A stretch of DNA of 63,643 bases, taken from positions 1,255,443-1,319,085 of the forward strand of contig BFEA01000329.1 of NCBI GenBank assembly GCA_003427395.1, read 5' to 3'. This document shows, piece by piece, positions 1 through 10,648 of this stretch; the first letter of the stretch is position 1, and the number at the start of each line of letters is the position of its first letter. Position numbers and translations under genes: made by a program. The notes under the pieces were generated by a model. The model searched no databases and was not told where the DNA came from. It worked only from the letters and a program-made list of their open reading frames with translations. Source of the stretch: Chara braunii. Its lineage: Eukaryota; Streptophyta; Charophyceae; Charales; Characeae.

Positions 1-52
1 GTTTCGTCGGAGTTTCACCGACTCATCAGGAGGCTGAACCCTCAACGGTCTG
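1..52 (-). ncRNA. Hammerhead ribozyme, cut by window edge
   Basis: Read on the minus strand from 52 to 1, the segment has CAGACCG (stem III, 5' side), cleavage triplet GTT, stem I GAGG/CCTC with loop GTTCAG, the invariant CTGATGA, stem II GTCGG/CCGAC with loop TGAAACT, then the invariant GAAA. Only one base of the 3' strand of stem III remains before the window ends. Every core position seen in natural type III hammerheads is present. It nearly matches the copy at 20777-20834. Self-cleavage is inferred, not shown. Confidence 0.8.
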
Positions 53-59
53 CAGAATC

Positions 60-740
60 CCCTCACTGATTACACTGTAAATGATAATCTACCTTAACCA
101 AAATCAAAGTAGACTATCACTCACCCACACCAGATGGAATATATATATATAAGAGAGAGAAGAACCAGAAGACTCGGATTTTACAAAGACGATAATCACT
201 AGTGAGAGTTCGAGTAAGAATCAGCGATGTCAAGCTATGCAGAGAAACAGCAAGCAAAGACGAGGCATAATTTTTTTCTTTTTCCTCTCATTCGCCAGGC
301 TTATCATGGCACCTACAGAGGTTCATACTGCTGTAAGCCTAAGCCCGAATCATAGTCCTTGCTCTATGCACAATGGAATCCGGACATCCCATCATGAACG
401 TATTGCTTGCTCTTCCCGTCCTTCGTACACACCATCTGACTATTTTTACCTTCTTCGTTTCATCTGTCACATGCGCACATATACCCTTGGTTACCGCTTA
501 ATTACAAGCTATGATCAGACTCCTGAAAACAGTCCTCTTTGGGACCCACATCCCAACCTGCAGCTTCAGTGATGGGCTTGGGGTGGCATCACTCAAACCT
601 GCACAAGATGCAATGCTCGTCTCCAAAAATGGACAAGCCTGAAACAATTGCACGTTTGGTGATTGGAATTGGTGGCTAGCAAAAAAAGATAAAAAAGAGA
701 GAAGGTTAACAACAGTCGTATTTTTCATCACCATTTCAGG
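60..740. other. No gene recognised
   Basis: Unique-looking, moderately AT-rich DNA with a short TA run near 140-152. No protein family, RNA gene or repeat boundary was recognised. It may belong to the element carrying the ribozyme at the left edge, but nothing here shows that. Confidence 0.5.
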
Positions 741-741
741 A

Positions 742-923
742 CACCCTTCACCACTTGAGGATGCAGCCTGCCTAAACAGGTGGTTTTCAGGGTCTTCGGA
801 CCTTTCACCACTTCAGGGATCATTCATGTCTGAAAATCCCGAATGGTCCTGAAGTGGTGAAAGCTCCGAAGACCCTGAAAACCACCTGTTTACGCAGGCT
901 GCATCCTCAAGTGGTGAAGGGTG
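742..923. repeat. Long inverted repeat (hairpin), arms about 84 bp
   Basis: Left arm 742-825 and right arm 841-923 are near-perfect reverse complements around a loop of about 15 bp. Both contain the block CCTGTTTA.GCAGGCTGCAT and the GAAGTGGTGAAG motif. Mismatches are few (one 2-base indel, scattered substitutions). This could be a foldback MITE or a palindromic rearrangement of the repeat that continues to 1130. Confidence 0.8.
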
Positions 924-1130
924 GTTTTCATGGTCTTCGGACCTTTCACCACTTCAGGACCATTCAGGATTTTCAGACTGTCCAAAACTCTCACTTGACC
1001 ACTTCAGCACACCCTTCACCACTTCATGATGCAGCCTGCCTAAACAGGTGGTTTTCAGGGTCTTCCGACCTTTCACCACTTCAGGACCATTCAGGATTTT
1101 CAGACTGCCCAAAACTCTCACTTCATAATT
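924..1130 (+). repeat. Direct copies of the 742-825 arm
   Basis: Two further copies of the same unit follow the palindrome in direct orientation (about 921-1003 and 1012-1125). Both carry CCTTTCACCACTTCAGGACC and the same downstream ATTCAGGATTTTCAGACTG. With the left arm there are three direct copies and one inverted copy within 400 bp. Confidence 0.75.
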
Positions 1131-3339
1131 TTCGTTCCTGAATTTTCAGCTACCCGATAACCGCTTGTGCACTCCCAGCTGCCCACTCTTTTCGTTTCAA
1201 TCCATCTGTCGTTGACTGTCCTGGGCCTGGGAGGAGCATGTCTTGTCCCTACCTGTCGGTCATTTTCAATTACGAGGAGTCAATTCTCCCATTCATTTAC
1301 AGGCCTCTCTAGAGGCTTATTTTCGCGAAACTGTTTGTGACAAATTTCGCTTTTCAAAACTGCAAAAACATCAGTTCAAACTAGTGCCTGTGGCGTACTT
1401 AGGGCTGGCATCGGCCAAACCTGTCGCAGGTGCACTAGTTGTTTCCAACAAAGGACAACTGAGTGTAAGATGCAGATTTGGTTATGGGATTTGGCGGCAA
1501 ACACATGTCAAATCCTCACGATGACCTGGCCTGAATTTTGGCTTTCAATCATACTTGGAGCATACGATGTGAGCACTAAGTGCACATGTGCAATTCACAG
1601 CCTACACCGCACTGATGAGCCATATGTGGTGCGCGCACAACGAAGAATCTCTAATCCTTCTGAAGGAAAAGTCGGGTTTCACATAATGGGACCAAGCAAG
1701 ACCCAGTCAACTGGTGGGACCTGGGGGTGTTGGAGGTTTGTCGTTCCGCAGGCTTCTCGATGGTGGTTTTTCGTGTGCATGGTGTTTCTCGTGTTCAAGG
1801 ACTGGGTGATTGTGGTTTCGAGTGCGCATGGCATTCGTCGTTTCCGCATCTCTGGGTCTGTGTTTGTGCAAAACTGAACGTTTGTTGTTCTCGCTCTTTT
1901 TGTATTTGAATAGACCGAATGGACTCCAAGCACATGGCTGAACTATGGATGAGCAACTACACACCTGCACCGTGTGGATGAGCGGAGCAAACCTAAACAG
2001 GTCATAAGTTCGAAGTGCAACGGAACTGGATGTGCGCATTTGTATTTGAATAGAATGAATGGACTACAAGGACAAAAAAGAAAGGCGTTCAAGCACCCAT
2101 GACGTGGATGAGCAGTACGAACCTGCCTGTCAGTAAACAGGTCACAAGTTCAAATTGCAGATGAATCGGTTGTGCCTGTGCATTCTTTTGTTTGGGTATT
2201 GTGGTCAAGCGTGTCTTGGTACCATCAAGTCCACATGGTATGACCTGCCCCACACGGCACAGCCCATTCCAAATGCTACTACCCCACCCATATAATGTTA
2301 TCTAGCCCACACAGTATGACATGGCCATGCCGAGGGCCGAGCTGTGCCTACATCAGGCTGAACCATTTTTTGTCAGAGCAGTAGCTCCGGACCCATACTG
2401 TACCCCTCCTACTGCTAGCCTACTAGCCCCTCTTCCAAGATCACCTTGGTTGGTATCCTCTCCTCCCGGTTTCTTCCCCCAACTTTCTCTCTACTTTCTT
2501 AGTGTGCATTCCAACGACCATGGGCAATTAATAACCTTGGCCGCTTGCACACCTTCTCATTTCCATATTTTGCTGTCCTTAAAACACCAGTATTTGGCCC
2601 ATATATTGGCCGCGGGCCCTTGTCGTATACGTGCTGCAATTTCCGGAGCCTTTGCAGCCGATGATGATTTTCATCAACGGCCCGTGCCGATTCGTTTTTC
2701 GGCGCACAGGATGTCCCCAGGGTCCGAGAAAAGTGCCTCAGAAGTATTGGTGGTAACACAAGGGATTCATTCCCTCGAAAAATCCTTTGAGACAATTCCT
2801 TTCCTTCTTTTTTCCTGTTATGACGTGGTTTGCTGATGCGGTTCTGATGGCCCGGTGAGGAGCAAATTCACATCGTTGCAACCAGCTCTGATACCAGTGC
2901 TCAGATCACACTGGATTCATTTTGATGCTCGTAGCCTCATACACAGATGTGGGGGACCTTTTCACGCTGATTGGAGCGCATGTACACTTGGTTGGAGATT
3001 GACAATTGCTTCTTCACAGCAAAAGATGGAGAGGAAAGATCCCAAAAGTTCGCACACCTGGGCAACCCAACCTCTTGGTAACCTTGCAAAAGACAGCACT
3101 GGAAAAGAGTGGGTGTGGTCAGCGTATGGAGTTACCACAGCGTTTTTCCTCTACTAATGAGCTAGGAAAATCTTTCCCCCACTTCTCCAAGCTCGAAGTA
3201 GCAAGAAGTGTGTGAAGTCGTGCACAAACTGATGGGCAAGACTTTTGGCAAAATGAGACGTCCAGCCCACTCATGCTATAGCCGAAACCGGGTAACGGCC
3301 CCAGCCTTTTGTCTTATGTGGTCATTGCATCTTTTATAC
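1131..3339. other. No gene recognised; one diverged tandem duplication
   Basis: No coding family recognised. A diverged direct duplication with a period of about 141 bp lies at about 1899-2040 and 2041-2165; each unit begins with TTTGTATTTGAATAGA and ends near ACAGGTCA.AAGTTC. Open frames here are short and show no domain. Confidence 0.5.
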
Positions 3340-3480
3340 CATGAGACGCTGGACCCAGTTTCCAGCAGATGCCGCTCCCCACCAATACACTGGAGCCCCT
3401 GGCCAGCTGTTCCAAGGGGTTTCTCTTATCACCTCCCCTAGCAGGAAGGCGGGTTTCACAAACAAAAAAAAGAGAAAGAA
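3340..3480 (+). repeat. Dispersed repeat shared with 48245-48365
   Basis: The stretch with CCAGCAGATGCCGCTCCC and ACCAATACACTGGAGC matches the segment near 48305-48350 (CCAGCAGGTGGCGCTCCC, ACCAATACACAGGAGC) in the same orientation, followed in each copy by a purine-rich tail. A SINE-like or MITE-like origin is possible; the ends are not defined. Confidence 0.55.
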
Positions 3481-4135
3481 AGAAAAGCCTCCCCAAATCT
3501 TCTGCGTACTGCCTAGCCTGCCTAGAATCGACTAAGCTATTGAATTACCTGGGTTCAAATCCAGCAGTAACCGATAGCTCAAAAGATGTGAAACCAAGAT
3601 TGAATAAACTGGAAAAGAAAGCACACCAGTTACATCCCAGTGCCAGCAATCCAAAAAGCACCATGAAAAACGGGCTGTGTCAAAAGAGTGCCTGATGATG
3701 ATTTCTCTCAATAATACCGGCGCGTATGGCGTAGTCATGGACCACTACACATAATGACCAATGTACTTGTGTGACAACAGAGGTTTCTATATCACACTGA
3801 ACATAGGGTTTAATGAACTTTAATCCATTGCAACTTCTTGTATATGAGGTTTTCATCCTCCATAATGTAGACTGGGTCAAACAAACAACACTACCCAACA
3901 ATAACCAAGGGCTCAAACAAATAGGAATACAAGGAATGGGACAAGGCTGCTGGCAGGTAATGTCTCATACCACTACAGACTTAAACCCTCATGCTGGGAA
4001 TGCATGTACCAATGGCCATTCATTTGACATATACATGCGGCTAATGACCTGCTATGATTGTGCTCAATTCACAGTGCGCGACAACTTTGAGACAGTACCA
4101 GTATCATACATCACAACTAAAGAGGAAGAGGGCAT
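3481..4135. other. No gene recognised
   Basis: No protein family, RNA gene or repeat structure recognised. Open frames are short and lack domains. Confidence 0.45.
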
Positions 4136-4300
4136 ACAACAGAAGAGGAGAAGAAGAAGAAGAAGAAGAAGAAGAAGGAGAAGAAGGAGAAGGAGAAGAA
4201 GAAGAAGGAGAAGAAGAAGAAGAAGAAGAAGAAGAAGAAGAAGAAGAAGAAGATTGAAGAAGAAGAAGAAGAAGAAGAAGAAGAAGAAGAAGAAGAAGAA
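4136..4300 (+). repeat. (GAA)n microsatellite
   Basis: About 165 bp of nearly pure AGA/GAA trinucleotide with a few GGA interruptions. It produces artefactual poly-Arg, poly-Glu and poly-Leu frames and is not coding evidence. Confidence 0.95.
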
Positions 4301-4401
4301 CATATGATTAAACTGATGCCATCGCCCTTCTCTTCTTGTCATCATCATGAGCCCAAATGATGCTTGTTATATACATAATTGCCACCTTCATAGTAAGTCG
4401 C

Positions 4402-4438
4402 GGCGGCAATTATGATTGTTGTATACATAATTGCCGCC
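4402..4438. repeat. Perfect 13-bp hairpin
   Basis: GGCGGCAATTATG (4402-4414) and CATAATTGCCGCC (4426-4438) are exact reverse complements around an 11-nt loop. A related ATACATAATTGCC copy lies about 52 bp upstream. Function unknown. Confidence 0.7.
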
Positions 4439-4479
4439 TCCTCGTATTAACTGTTGTATACAATAATCAAGGAAGAATG

Positions 4480-5440
4480 GATGGACAAGAATCAATGCCC
4501 AAATGATCCCCCTTACAACTGGTAGTCAAAGAGCTCTAAGGCTCTCTCTATCCCCTCTCCTCGAAGTTGCACAACTAGCTATAGTGGTTCATCTTGCTGA
4601 GCACGGGTGTTCAAAGGCCAACGCACTGCGACCATGCCTCTCCCATCTCCTACCACCATAGCTACTCCAATAGATCGAGTCCATGTCAATCGAAGAGGAG
4701 GTAAAGGTCCACCATGGCCTAGGCTAAGTCTCTCTTCTTCCCAACCAATGAAGTGGGGATGAAAGTTCACCATAGCCAGCAATAAATCCTTCTTGTTGGA
4801 TGGCTCCTTCCTCCTCCATCAAAGTGAATATGAAGGTTCGTCGTGGCTAAGGTAAGTGTAGTCTCTCTTGTTCGCCAACCAAGGAAGTAGACATGAAAGA
4901 CCACCATAGAGAAGGGTACATCCTTCTTGCCGGTTCCCTCCTTCCTCCTCCACTACCTCACTCTTCCCTTCCACCTACCTCCATATTTTAGCTTGAGGTC
5001 CTCTTCCCTCTACCTCATAGCCAAGGTCCAGTCCTACTGCTCATCATTCACATCCATGGAGGTCTATCATGGCTCTGAGGGATGAGTAGCCAAGGCCCTC
5101 TCCCTCCTCCTACTGCTCATCCTTCGTATCCATGGAGGTCTATCACGACTATGAAGGGTGAGTAGTCAAGGCCCTCTCCCTCCTACTACGCATCCTTCAT
5201 AGCTATGGAGGTCCATCATGGCTCGAAAGGATGAACAGCCAAGGCCCTCTCCCTCCTCCCTCCTGCACCGAAGTGGACATGAAGGTCCACCATGGCTAAG
5301 GGTAAGTCTCTCTTGTTGCTAAGCAAGGACACAGAAGTCCACCAGAGCCAAGGGTAAATCCATTCCATCGGTTGCCTCCTTCCTCCTCTACTACTCATCC
5401 TTCATAGCCATGGAGGTCTTCTTCCTCACCCTCAACTCCT
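4480..5440 (-). repeat. Repeat family X with internal tandem units
   Basis: Shares blocks such as GTGGTTCATC, GTTCAAAGG and ATGCCTCTCCC with 63480-63570 in the same orientation, and is inverted relative to 53450-53790. Inside, CATGGAGGTCTATCA recurs at about 5053, 5130 and 5202 with a period of about 72-78 bp. No protein domain was recognised; it may be a leader or non-coding part of another retroelement. Confidence 0.55.
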
Positions 5441-6076
5441 TCATCGGCCAAGTGCTTCACCTCACTCTCCCTCGGGGCGGAGCAGAAGCACGACTCGTTT
5501 GAACTGAAAGATATAATCCTGCCTCTCGGTCTTCAGACCTCAGTACCCAAGTACTTCCTATCAATACGCGAGTACTTCAACTTGATTGGATGTACCCACG
5601 CGCTCCTGCACGTCAGCAAGAACATCATTGCAGTCTGTAACTCACCCAAAGCGCCTGAACCGAGACTTACTGGAAAGCTACCGCACCTTCCTAGGTCTAA
5701 CCGAATAATGGAGAATCCTACCCCTCCTAACAGATTCTACTTTTGTCCCGCCCCCCTAGAATTTCTACGAGTCCTTCAGAGGCCAGATTTAAGTTGTGTA
5801 CCCGTATCTACATCTACTTGCTATCCTAGCCTAGTCTGAGATACAGAAGCACAGCACGAGGAACAAGGTTACCATAAGAGCCCAGACTTGGAATCAGAAG
5901 ACCCATGGCACTCAGGCATACATGCATTATCAGCAGGACTCAAAGGACTTGGAAAGCACAGCAAAAGAGATCTAGACCTAACTTTGACAGATTTCTCAAA
6001 ATGAAGACTCCGCAAGTCATTAATACAGACATGTTGTTAGCGTCAAAAATGCACACAGATGCACAAATGAGTTCCT
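5441..6076. other. No gene recognised upstream of element A
   Basis: No family recognised. This stretch sits where the missing 5' half of Ty3 element A would be, and may be decayed element sequence or unrelated flank. Confidence 0.4.
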
Positions 6077-6720
6077 GATGATCAGTACAAGACGGCGTTT
6101 CGGAAGAGATACGGGCATTATGAGTTTATAGTGATGCCCTTTGGACTAACCAATGCGCCAGCCACATTCCAGCGCTGTATGAACGATTTGTTTAGGTCGT
6201 GGCTAGATAGATTCATCGTAGATGATATTCTAGCTTTCAGTAAGACCCTCCAAGAACATGAGGGCAATCTAAGGCAGATCTTGGAGAAGTTGAGAGCGGC
6301 GAAGTTCAAGATCAACGCAAAGAAGTGCGAGTGGGCCAAGACAAAAGTCCTTAACTTGGGCCACGTGCTAGATGGAGACGGTATTAGACCAGAGGACGGC
6401 AAGATAGCAGCAATTAGAGACTGGCCAACTCCTCCCACTCTGGCTGAGTTGCAGTCGTTCTTAGGACTGGCCAATTACTACAGGAAGTTCGTAAGGAACT
6501 TCTCTGCTGTCACTGCTCCCCTTTGCAGACTCCTAAAGAAGGAAGCAATCTGGAAGTGGGATCAAGATTGCACCTTTAAAAAACTGAAGAAGGCCTTGGT
6601 AGAGTACCCCATTCTCAAAGTAGCTGATCCTTCATTGCCATTCGTCGTCACTACTCACGCAAAGCCAATATGGCATAAGTGTTGTGTTACAGCAAGAAGA
6701 CGGCAATGGCTATAGACCCA
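6077..6720 (+). pseudogene. Ty3/Gypsy element A: reverse transcriptase, 5'-truncated
   Basis: Starts in the middle of the RT palm (KTAFR, then [14 protein letters not shown]) and continues through the thumb (KCEWA, LGHV, GDGI, SFLGLANYYRKF). The catalytic box reads FIVDDILAF where the family has F-V-V-Y-L-D-D-I-L: three codons are missing, which removes the Tyr-Leu of YLDD, so the enzyme would be inactive. The first RNase H Asp is His (TTHAK instead of TTDAS). Everything upstream (gag, protease, RT fingers) is absent. Membership of the chromodomain branch is inferred from the downstream integrase and chromodomain. Confidence 0.9.
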
Positions 6721-7075
6721 TAGAGTTTATGTCAGCTAGGTTGCCCTCATAAAAAGTAGCAGCCTCAACATGCGAACAAGAACTCTACGCCCTCAGGCAG
6801 GCCTTAGACCATTGGAGGCATTAGCTACTTAGGAGGCACTTCAAAGTCTACACAGACCACGAAACTCTGAGATGGCTGGCACTTCAAAGTCTACACAGAC
6901 CACGAAACTCTGAGATGGCTGAAGACACAAGCCAAGATGACACACAAGTTGACTAGGTGGGCAGCTAAAATAGACCAGTTTGACTTCGAGCTTAAGCCCG
7001 TTACAGGTAAGTACCACGTGGTGGCCGACGCTCTGAGTAGAAGAGCTAACTACTTTGGGGCGATAGTGCATTATC
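6721..7075 (+). pseudogene. Element A: RNase H domain with 43-bp duplication
   Basis: Continues element A with YTDHETLRWL and LTRWAAKIDQFDFEL, ending at the typical YHVVADALSRR junction before integrase. A direct duplication with a 43-bp period (6836-6878, then 6879-6921) repeats the segment encoding HFKVYTDHETLRWL and shifts the frame. Stop codons also break the 6715-6790 part. Confidence 0.85.
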
Positions 7076-8250
7076 TGGCCATAGGGATGGACCTGCAGGA
7101 TGAATATGCTCAGGATCCAATCTACAGCGACTTACTAAAGAGAGTAAAGGAAACCCCAAATAGCGAGCCAAACTGTTGGACCACGAACGGGCTACTCTTT
7201 GAGAAGACCAATGTCGTTGATAGACTATGCATGCGTCCCCAAACATGAGGAGATATGTAGTTTGATTTTAGGGGAACGCCATGATACAGAACGACACTTT
7301 GCTTGGCAAAAGACTTTGGCCAACCTCGTGATGTCGTATACATGGCCTGGCATGAAGACAAACTGCATAGAGTATATTCGCAGTTGTAAAGTCTGCCAGC
7401 GCAACAAGACAACGACACGAGCACCTTTAGGTCTCCTCAAACCCTTGCCTATCCCTGCAGGACCCAGAGAGTCAGTTTCCATTGATTTCATCGATACAGG
7501 AGTCAGAAGTAGGCATGGCAAAAGCCAAGTTATGGTCATAGTAAACCAATTTTGCAAGTATGCAATCTTCTTACCTATGCCTTCAGAGGCTAGGGCAAAC
7601 TTAGTCATAGAGAAGTCTTTGAACTTCTGGGTAAGTGAAGCATGGGATCCCGCTGTCCATAGTCAGTGATCGGGACACGCGGTTTACCAACCAAATTGGC
7701 AAGATCTCATGAGAGTCTACGACTTTAAGTTGTTGATGTCGTCCGGTCGTCATCCAGAGACAAACGGCCAAACAGAGGAAATGAACAAGATCTTGCAGCG
7801 ATTACAGAGAATGTCTATTAGACCCAACCAAGTAAATTGGGACGAGATGCTTCCCAAGGTAGCTAGCGCTTATAAAAACAGTGTACATCTAGCTACATGT
7901 GGAACCCGTAACGAGTTGCGTAAGTCCTTTAGACCGCGTAGGCAAATGAAGGACTAAACCGGGACCAGATTCAGAGGTTACCTCCCGATACTAGAGAGTT
8001 TGCAGTGCAGCACGAGAAGGAGGTCGCCAGGGTGATCGAAAACCTTAGGAAGGCCCAGCATCGCATGATTGAGCAAGCGAACAAGCATCACAAACCCTCG
8101 CAGTTTAAGGCAGGCGATCTAGTCTGGGTTAAGTTGAATGAATTCACACCAGAGGAAAACATCTCCCAAAAGTTTTTGCCCGCGTACAAAGGACCGCGGC
8201 ATGTCCTAGAAGTCAAGGGTGGAGAGGGCGACCTTCCTACACGATAGAGA
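7076..8250 (+). pseudogene. Element A: integrase
   Basis: HHCC zinc-binding region (GERHDTERHFAWQKTLA, then CKVCQRNK), catalytic core with first Asp in SIDFIDTG, second in the decayed VSDRDTRF block near 7665-7685 and Glu in NGQTEEMNK. The C-terminal part carries the family-typical QANKHHKPSQF..GDLVWVK. Frameshifts and stops occur near 7235, 7660 and 7957. The function would have been cDNA integration; it is now dead. Confidence 0.88.
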
Positions 8251-8324
8251 TTCCACCACACCCCCATATGTATCCGGTCTTCCACGCATGTCACCAGTCG
8301 TCAGTTCCCATCGCAAAGGTCTCT

Positions 8325-8481
8325 GATTCTGCCCGATATGCATGGCACGTATGATATAGACCGAATATGAGAAGATGTGTTCAAAACTGGTGGTAGAGGT
8401 CGCCCACAAAAGCAATACAAAGTCAGGTTTTCTTATCAAGAACCCGCGGACGACAGATGGTTCCACGAACTCAACTTCTAG
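8325..8481 (+). pseudogene. Element A: C-terminal chromodomain-like module
   Basis: Encodes Y-D-I-D-R-I, a stop, then EDVFKTGGRGRPQKQYKVRF and SYQEPADDRW up to a stop at 8481. This matches the module at 62030-62200 of element B and has the outline of a chromodomain (basic strand, K-V-R-F core, acidic turn before an aromatic) without the full aromatic cage. It is typical of chromovirus integrase tails, which are thought to steer insertion to certain chromatin. Confidence 0.7.
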
Positions 8482-8559
8482 AGACCGCTCCCGACACAGT
8501 TCATACTTATGAAAGAGAAAGGAAGGGTAAAGTCCTGCCTTAGATCAAAGGATTCTCGG

Positions 8560-9360
8560 AGGACCTCGAATTTAGGACGGCAAGAGTGAAAAGGTATCAC
8601 CCGGTTCACAAGACAATTGCAGATCCTAGGGCTTTATCCCTAGACCTATCCCCAAACCCCTTGTACAGTTACCCATCGACCTTGTGTGTCTTGAGCCCGC
8701 GACCTGCCCATAAAAACGTATATCTCATTTCGGTATGTCTAATATGGTCGTGTAGACTCAAACTGTAGACCTACGGGTCAGTAGTCCTAAAGGTCAGTAC
8801 AGTAGGCTAGCTCTACGTATAGCGAACAGTCAGTCAGTCGTAGCCTAGGAGGTTCTAGAACTGTCAACTTGACCTTTCAAGGCTGTAGGAGTCAGTAGGT
8901 CGTAGCTGAGTTAGCAAGGGGGAGCCTAGCCCTTGCTTAGTCAGCAGTCCCAATTGCAGTCCCAGTCCACCTTGTCTAGTCAACAAGAACCAGGTGGGGC
9001 TGCACACCACTTGGACCCGAGACAGGAGGCCGACCAAGACCACCGACGAAACAATATAAATAAAGAGGCAGCGCCAAGCCATTCATTCATTCGCTTGCGA
9101 GCCATGCGGAAGCGATGCTAGTGCAACAAGTGCATCGGAGGTCTGCAAGAGCCCGACGACGAAGTGGCCTAGTGGAGAGCCAGTGGCCATAGCCGCTACA
9201 GGAGGAGGAAGAGGACGGTGGTCATAGCCGCCAGCCTTGTTGACGACAATAGATAGAAAGTAGTGTGTCTGTGTGTGTGGACATTCAGGATAGATCCTAG
9301 CGTGTGAGTGAGAACGAGTGTGCCTGATGGTAGATGCAGCGTCGCTCGAGCAAAAAGGTC
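8560..9360 (+). repeat. Element A 3' LTR (approximate limits)
   Basis: Follows the polypurine-like TCTCGGAGGACC shared with element B. Contains TATAAA at 9055-9060 followed by GAGGCAGCGCC, ATTCATTCATTC and GCCATGCGGAAGCG, the same order as in the LTR at 23200-24000. The end is not sharply defined; mitochondrial-type DNA begins right after it. Confidence 0.7.
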
Positions 9361-9370
9361 TGGCCAGAGT

Positions 9371-9411
9371 GGTTGGAAGCCCAATGCTCTACCAACTAAG
9401 TTATACACCCA
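9371..9411 (-). tRNA. 5' half of a mitochondrial-type tRNA (trnK-like)
   Basis: On the minus strand GGGTGTATAACTTAGTTGG leads into TAGAGCATTGGGCTTCC, the acceptor, D-arm and anticodon stem of a plant mitochondrial trnK-like gene. Loop bases would read TCC rather than TTT. The 3' half is missing, so it is a fragment. Confidence 0.5.
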
Positions 9412-9614
9412 TAATCCAGAGAGGCTTAGTAGGATTTAAACCTAAAAAGTCATACTGGGATATCTCTCCTAAGTACCCAAATTCATGTCGTGAAATGGAA
9501 GGCACAAAATCAAGTCTCTTGGGTTAGGCGCGAAGCGCACGAAAAAGTATACCGAAGAAGGATACACTCGAGACTCATTCTCCGTCGAGCCCCTATCAAG
9601 GAGTTTGTAGAATG

Positions 9615-9836
9615 AAGTATGGATTTGTAAGACGCACTTACAAAGGTTATATCCTTCCTATGACAATAAGAATTATGATCCCGATGGACCACGCAAATAT
9701 ACTTGCATTTTACAATGCGTGTAAGAAGTATGGATTTGTAAGACGCACTTACAAAGGTTATATCGTTCCTATGCCAATAAGAATTATGATCCCGATGGAT
9801 CACGCAAATATACTTGCATTTTACAATGCGTGTAAA
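9615..9836 (+). repeat. 111-bp tandem duplication, frame-preserving
   Basis: Units 9615-9725 and 9726-9836 differ at only a few positions. The period is 37 codons, so an open frame runs through both (each unit begins KYGFVRRTYKGYI and ends FYNACK). No known domain recognised. It lies in the mitochondrial-type block just before trnG. Confidence 0.8.
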
Positions 9837-9838
9837 TA

Positions 9839-9908
9839 GCAGATATAGATTAAAGGTAAATTGTCTAACTTCCAAGCAGGGGATATGGGTTCGATTCCCG
9901 TTATCCAA
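9839..9908 (+). tRNA. trnG-UCC: Degenerate mitochondrial tRNA-Gly (UCC)
   Basis: D-arm ATAGATTAAAGGTAAAT, anticodon loop CTTCCAA (anticodon UCC) and an intact T-arm ATGGGTTCGATTCCCGT are in the right order and spacing for organellar trnG(UCC). The first three acceptor pairs do not form and the anticodon stem is weak, so it is a decayed copy. Confidence 0.65.
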
Positions 9909-10061
9909 AATTGCGATTTGATGAAGAAAAAAAAATGAGATAAATAAAATGCGCATATCAAAATTTAAAACTTGTCGACAAATCTTGGAAAATGTTTGGC
10001 AAACAAAAAAACTTACTCAAAAACAAAAAAAAATATTTCGAAGGCTCGAAAAAAAACATAT

Positions 10062-10193
10062 AGTTTTACACTGACAAGTCATTTTGTGGTCACCTTTGGT
10101 CTTTCATCATCTCTTTTTATTGGGCTTACTATAGTGGGATTTCAAACTCATGGACTTCATTTTTTGAGTTTTTTATTACCTCAAGGCGTACCT
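10062..10193 (+). pseudogene. atp6: atp6 fragment (mitochondrial ATP synthase subunit a)
   Basis: The frame reads SFTLTSHFVVTFGLSSS, then GFQTHGLHFLSFLLPQGVP, the conserved membrane segment of plant-type mitochondrial Atp6 before its ALAPFLV block. The match stops after GVP and the following frame is the unrelated tandem unit at 10202. About 44 codons of a protein of roughly 250 residues are present. Confidence 0.85.
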
Positions 10194-10201
10194 TATATAC
10201 G

Positions 10202-10343
10202 TTGGATAGGAAGAGGATTCTCTAATAAGCCCCACTTAATTGGAAACTTAGGATTTATGTAATACTTGTGAATTGGATAGGAAGAGGATTCTCTAATAAG
10301 CCCCACTTAATTGGAGACTTAGGATTTATGTAATACTTGTGAA
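10202..10343 (+). repeat. 71-bp tandem duplication
   Basis: Two near-identical 71-bp units beginning TTGGATAGGAAGAGG and ending ATACTTGTGAA, directly after the atp6 fragment. Probably a mitochondrial spacer repeat or a post-insertion duplication. Confidence 0.8.
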
Positions 10344-10648
10344 TTGAAATATGAGTAGAATGTATTTAAACATTCAGACGGATTACTGGGGCAAAATTCC
10401 TCCCGCCGCCTGCTTGAGACGTGGACGGTAACGTATGGCCTGGAATGGGACCGGCTTCACGTATCAAGTCCGTTATCCTAACCTTACCTACTGCTTCATC
10501 GAAACCGTTCTTCGACTTTCGCGTGCTGCTCTCAGGCATGACCTATCACTAGGCATACCACGCACGTGTAGCTCACACCCTTGGCCTGGGCCAGCTTGAG
10601 ATGGTGTGGAAGAGTTGGAGTCGCCCTGCAATCGAGATCTGCGACCTG

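Noticed and set aside
3813-4307. 164-codon frame ending in poly-Arg and poly-Lys, with poly-Glu and poly-Leu counterparts
   Set aside because: Produced by the GAA microsatellite in different frames.
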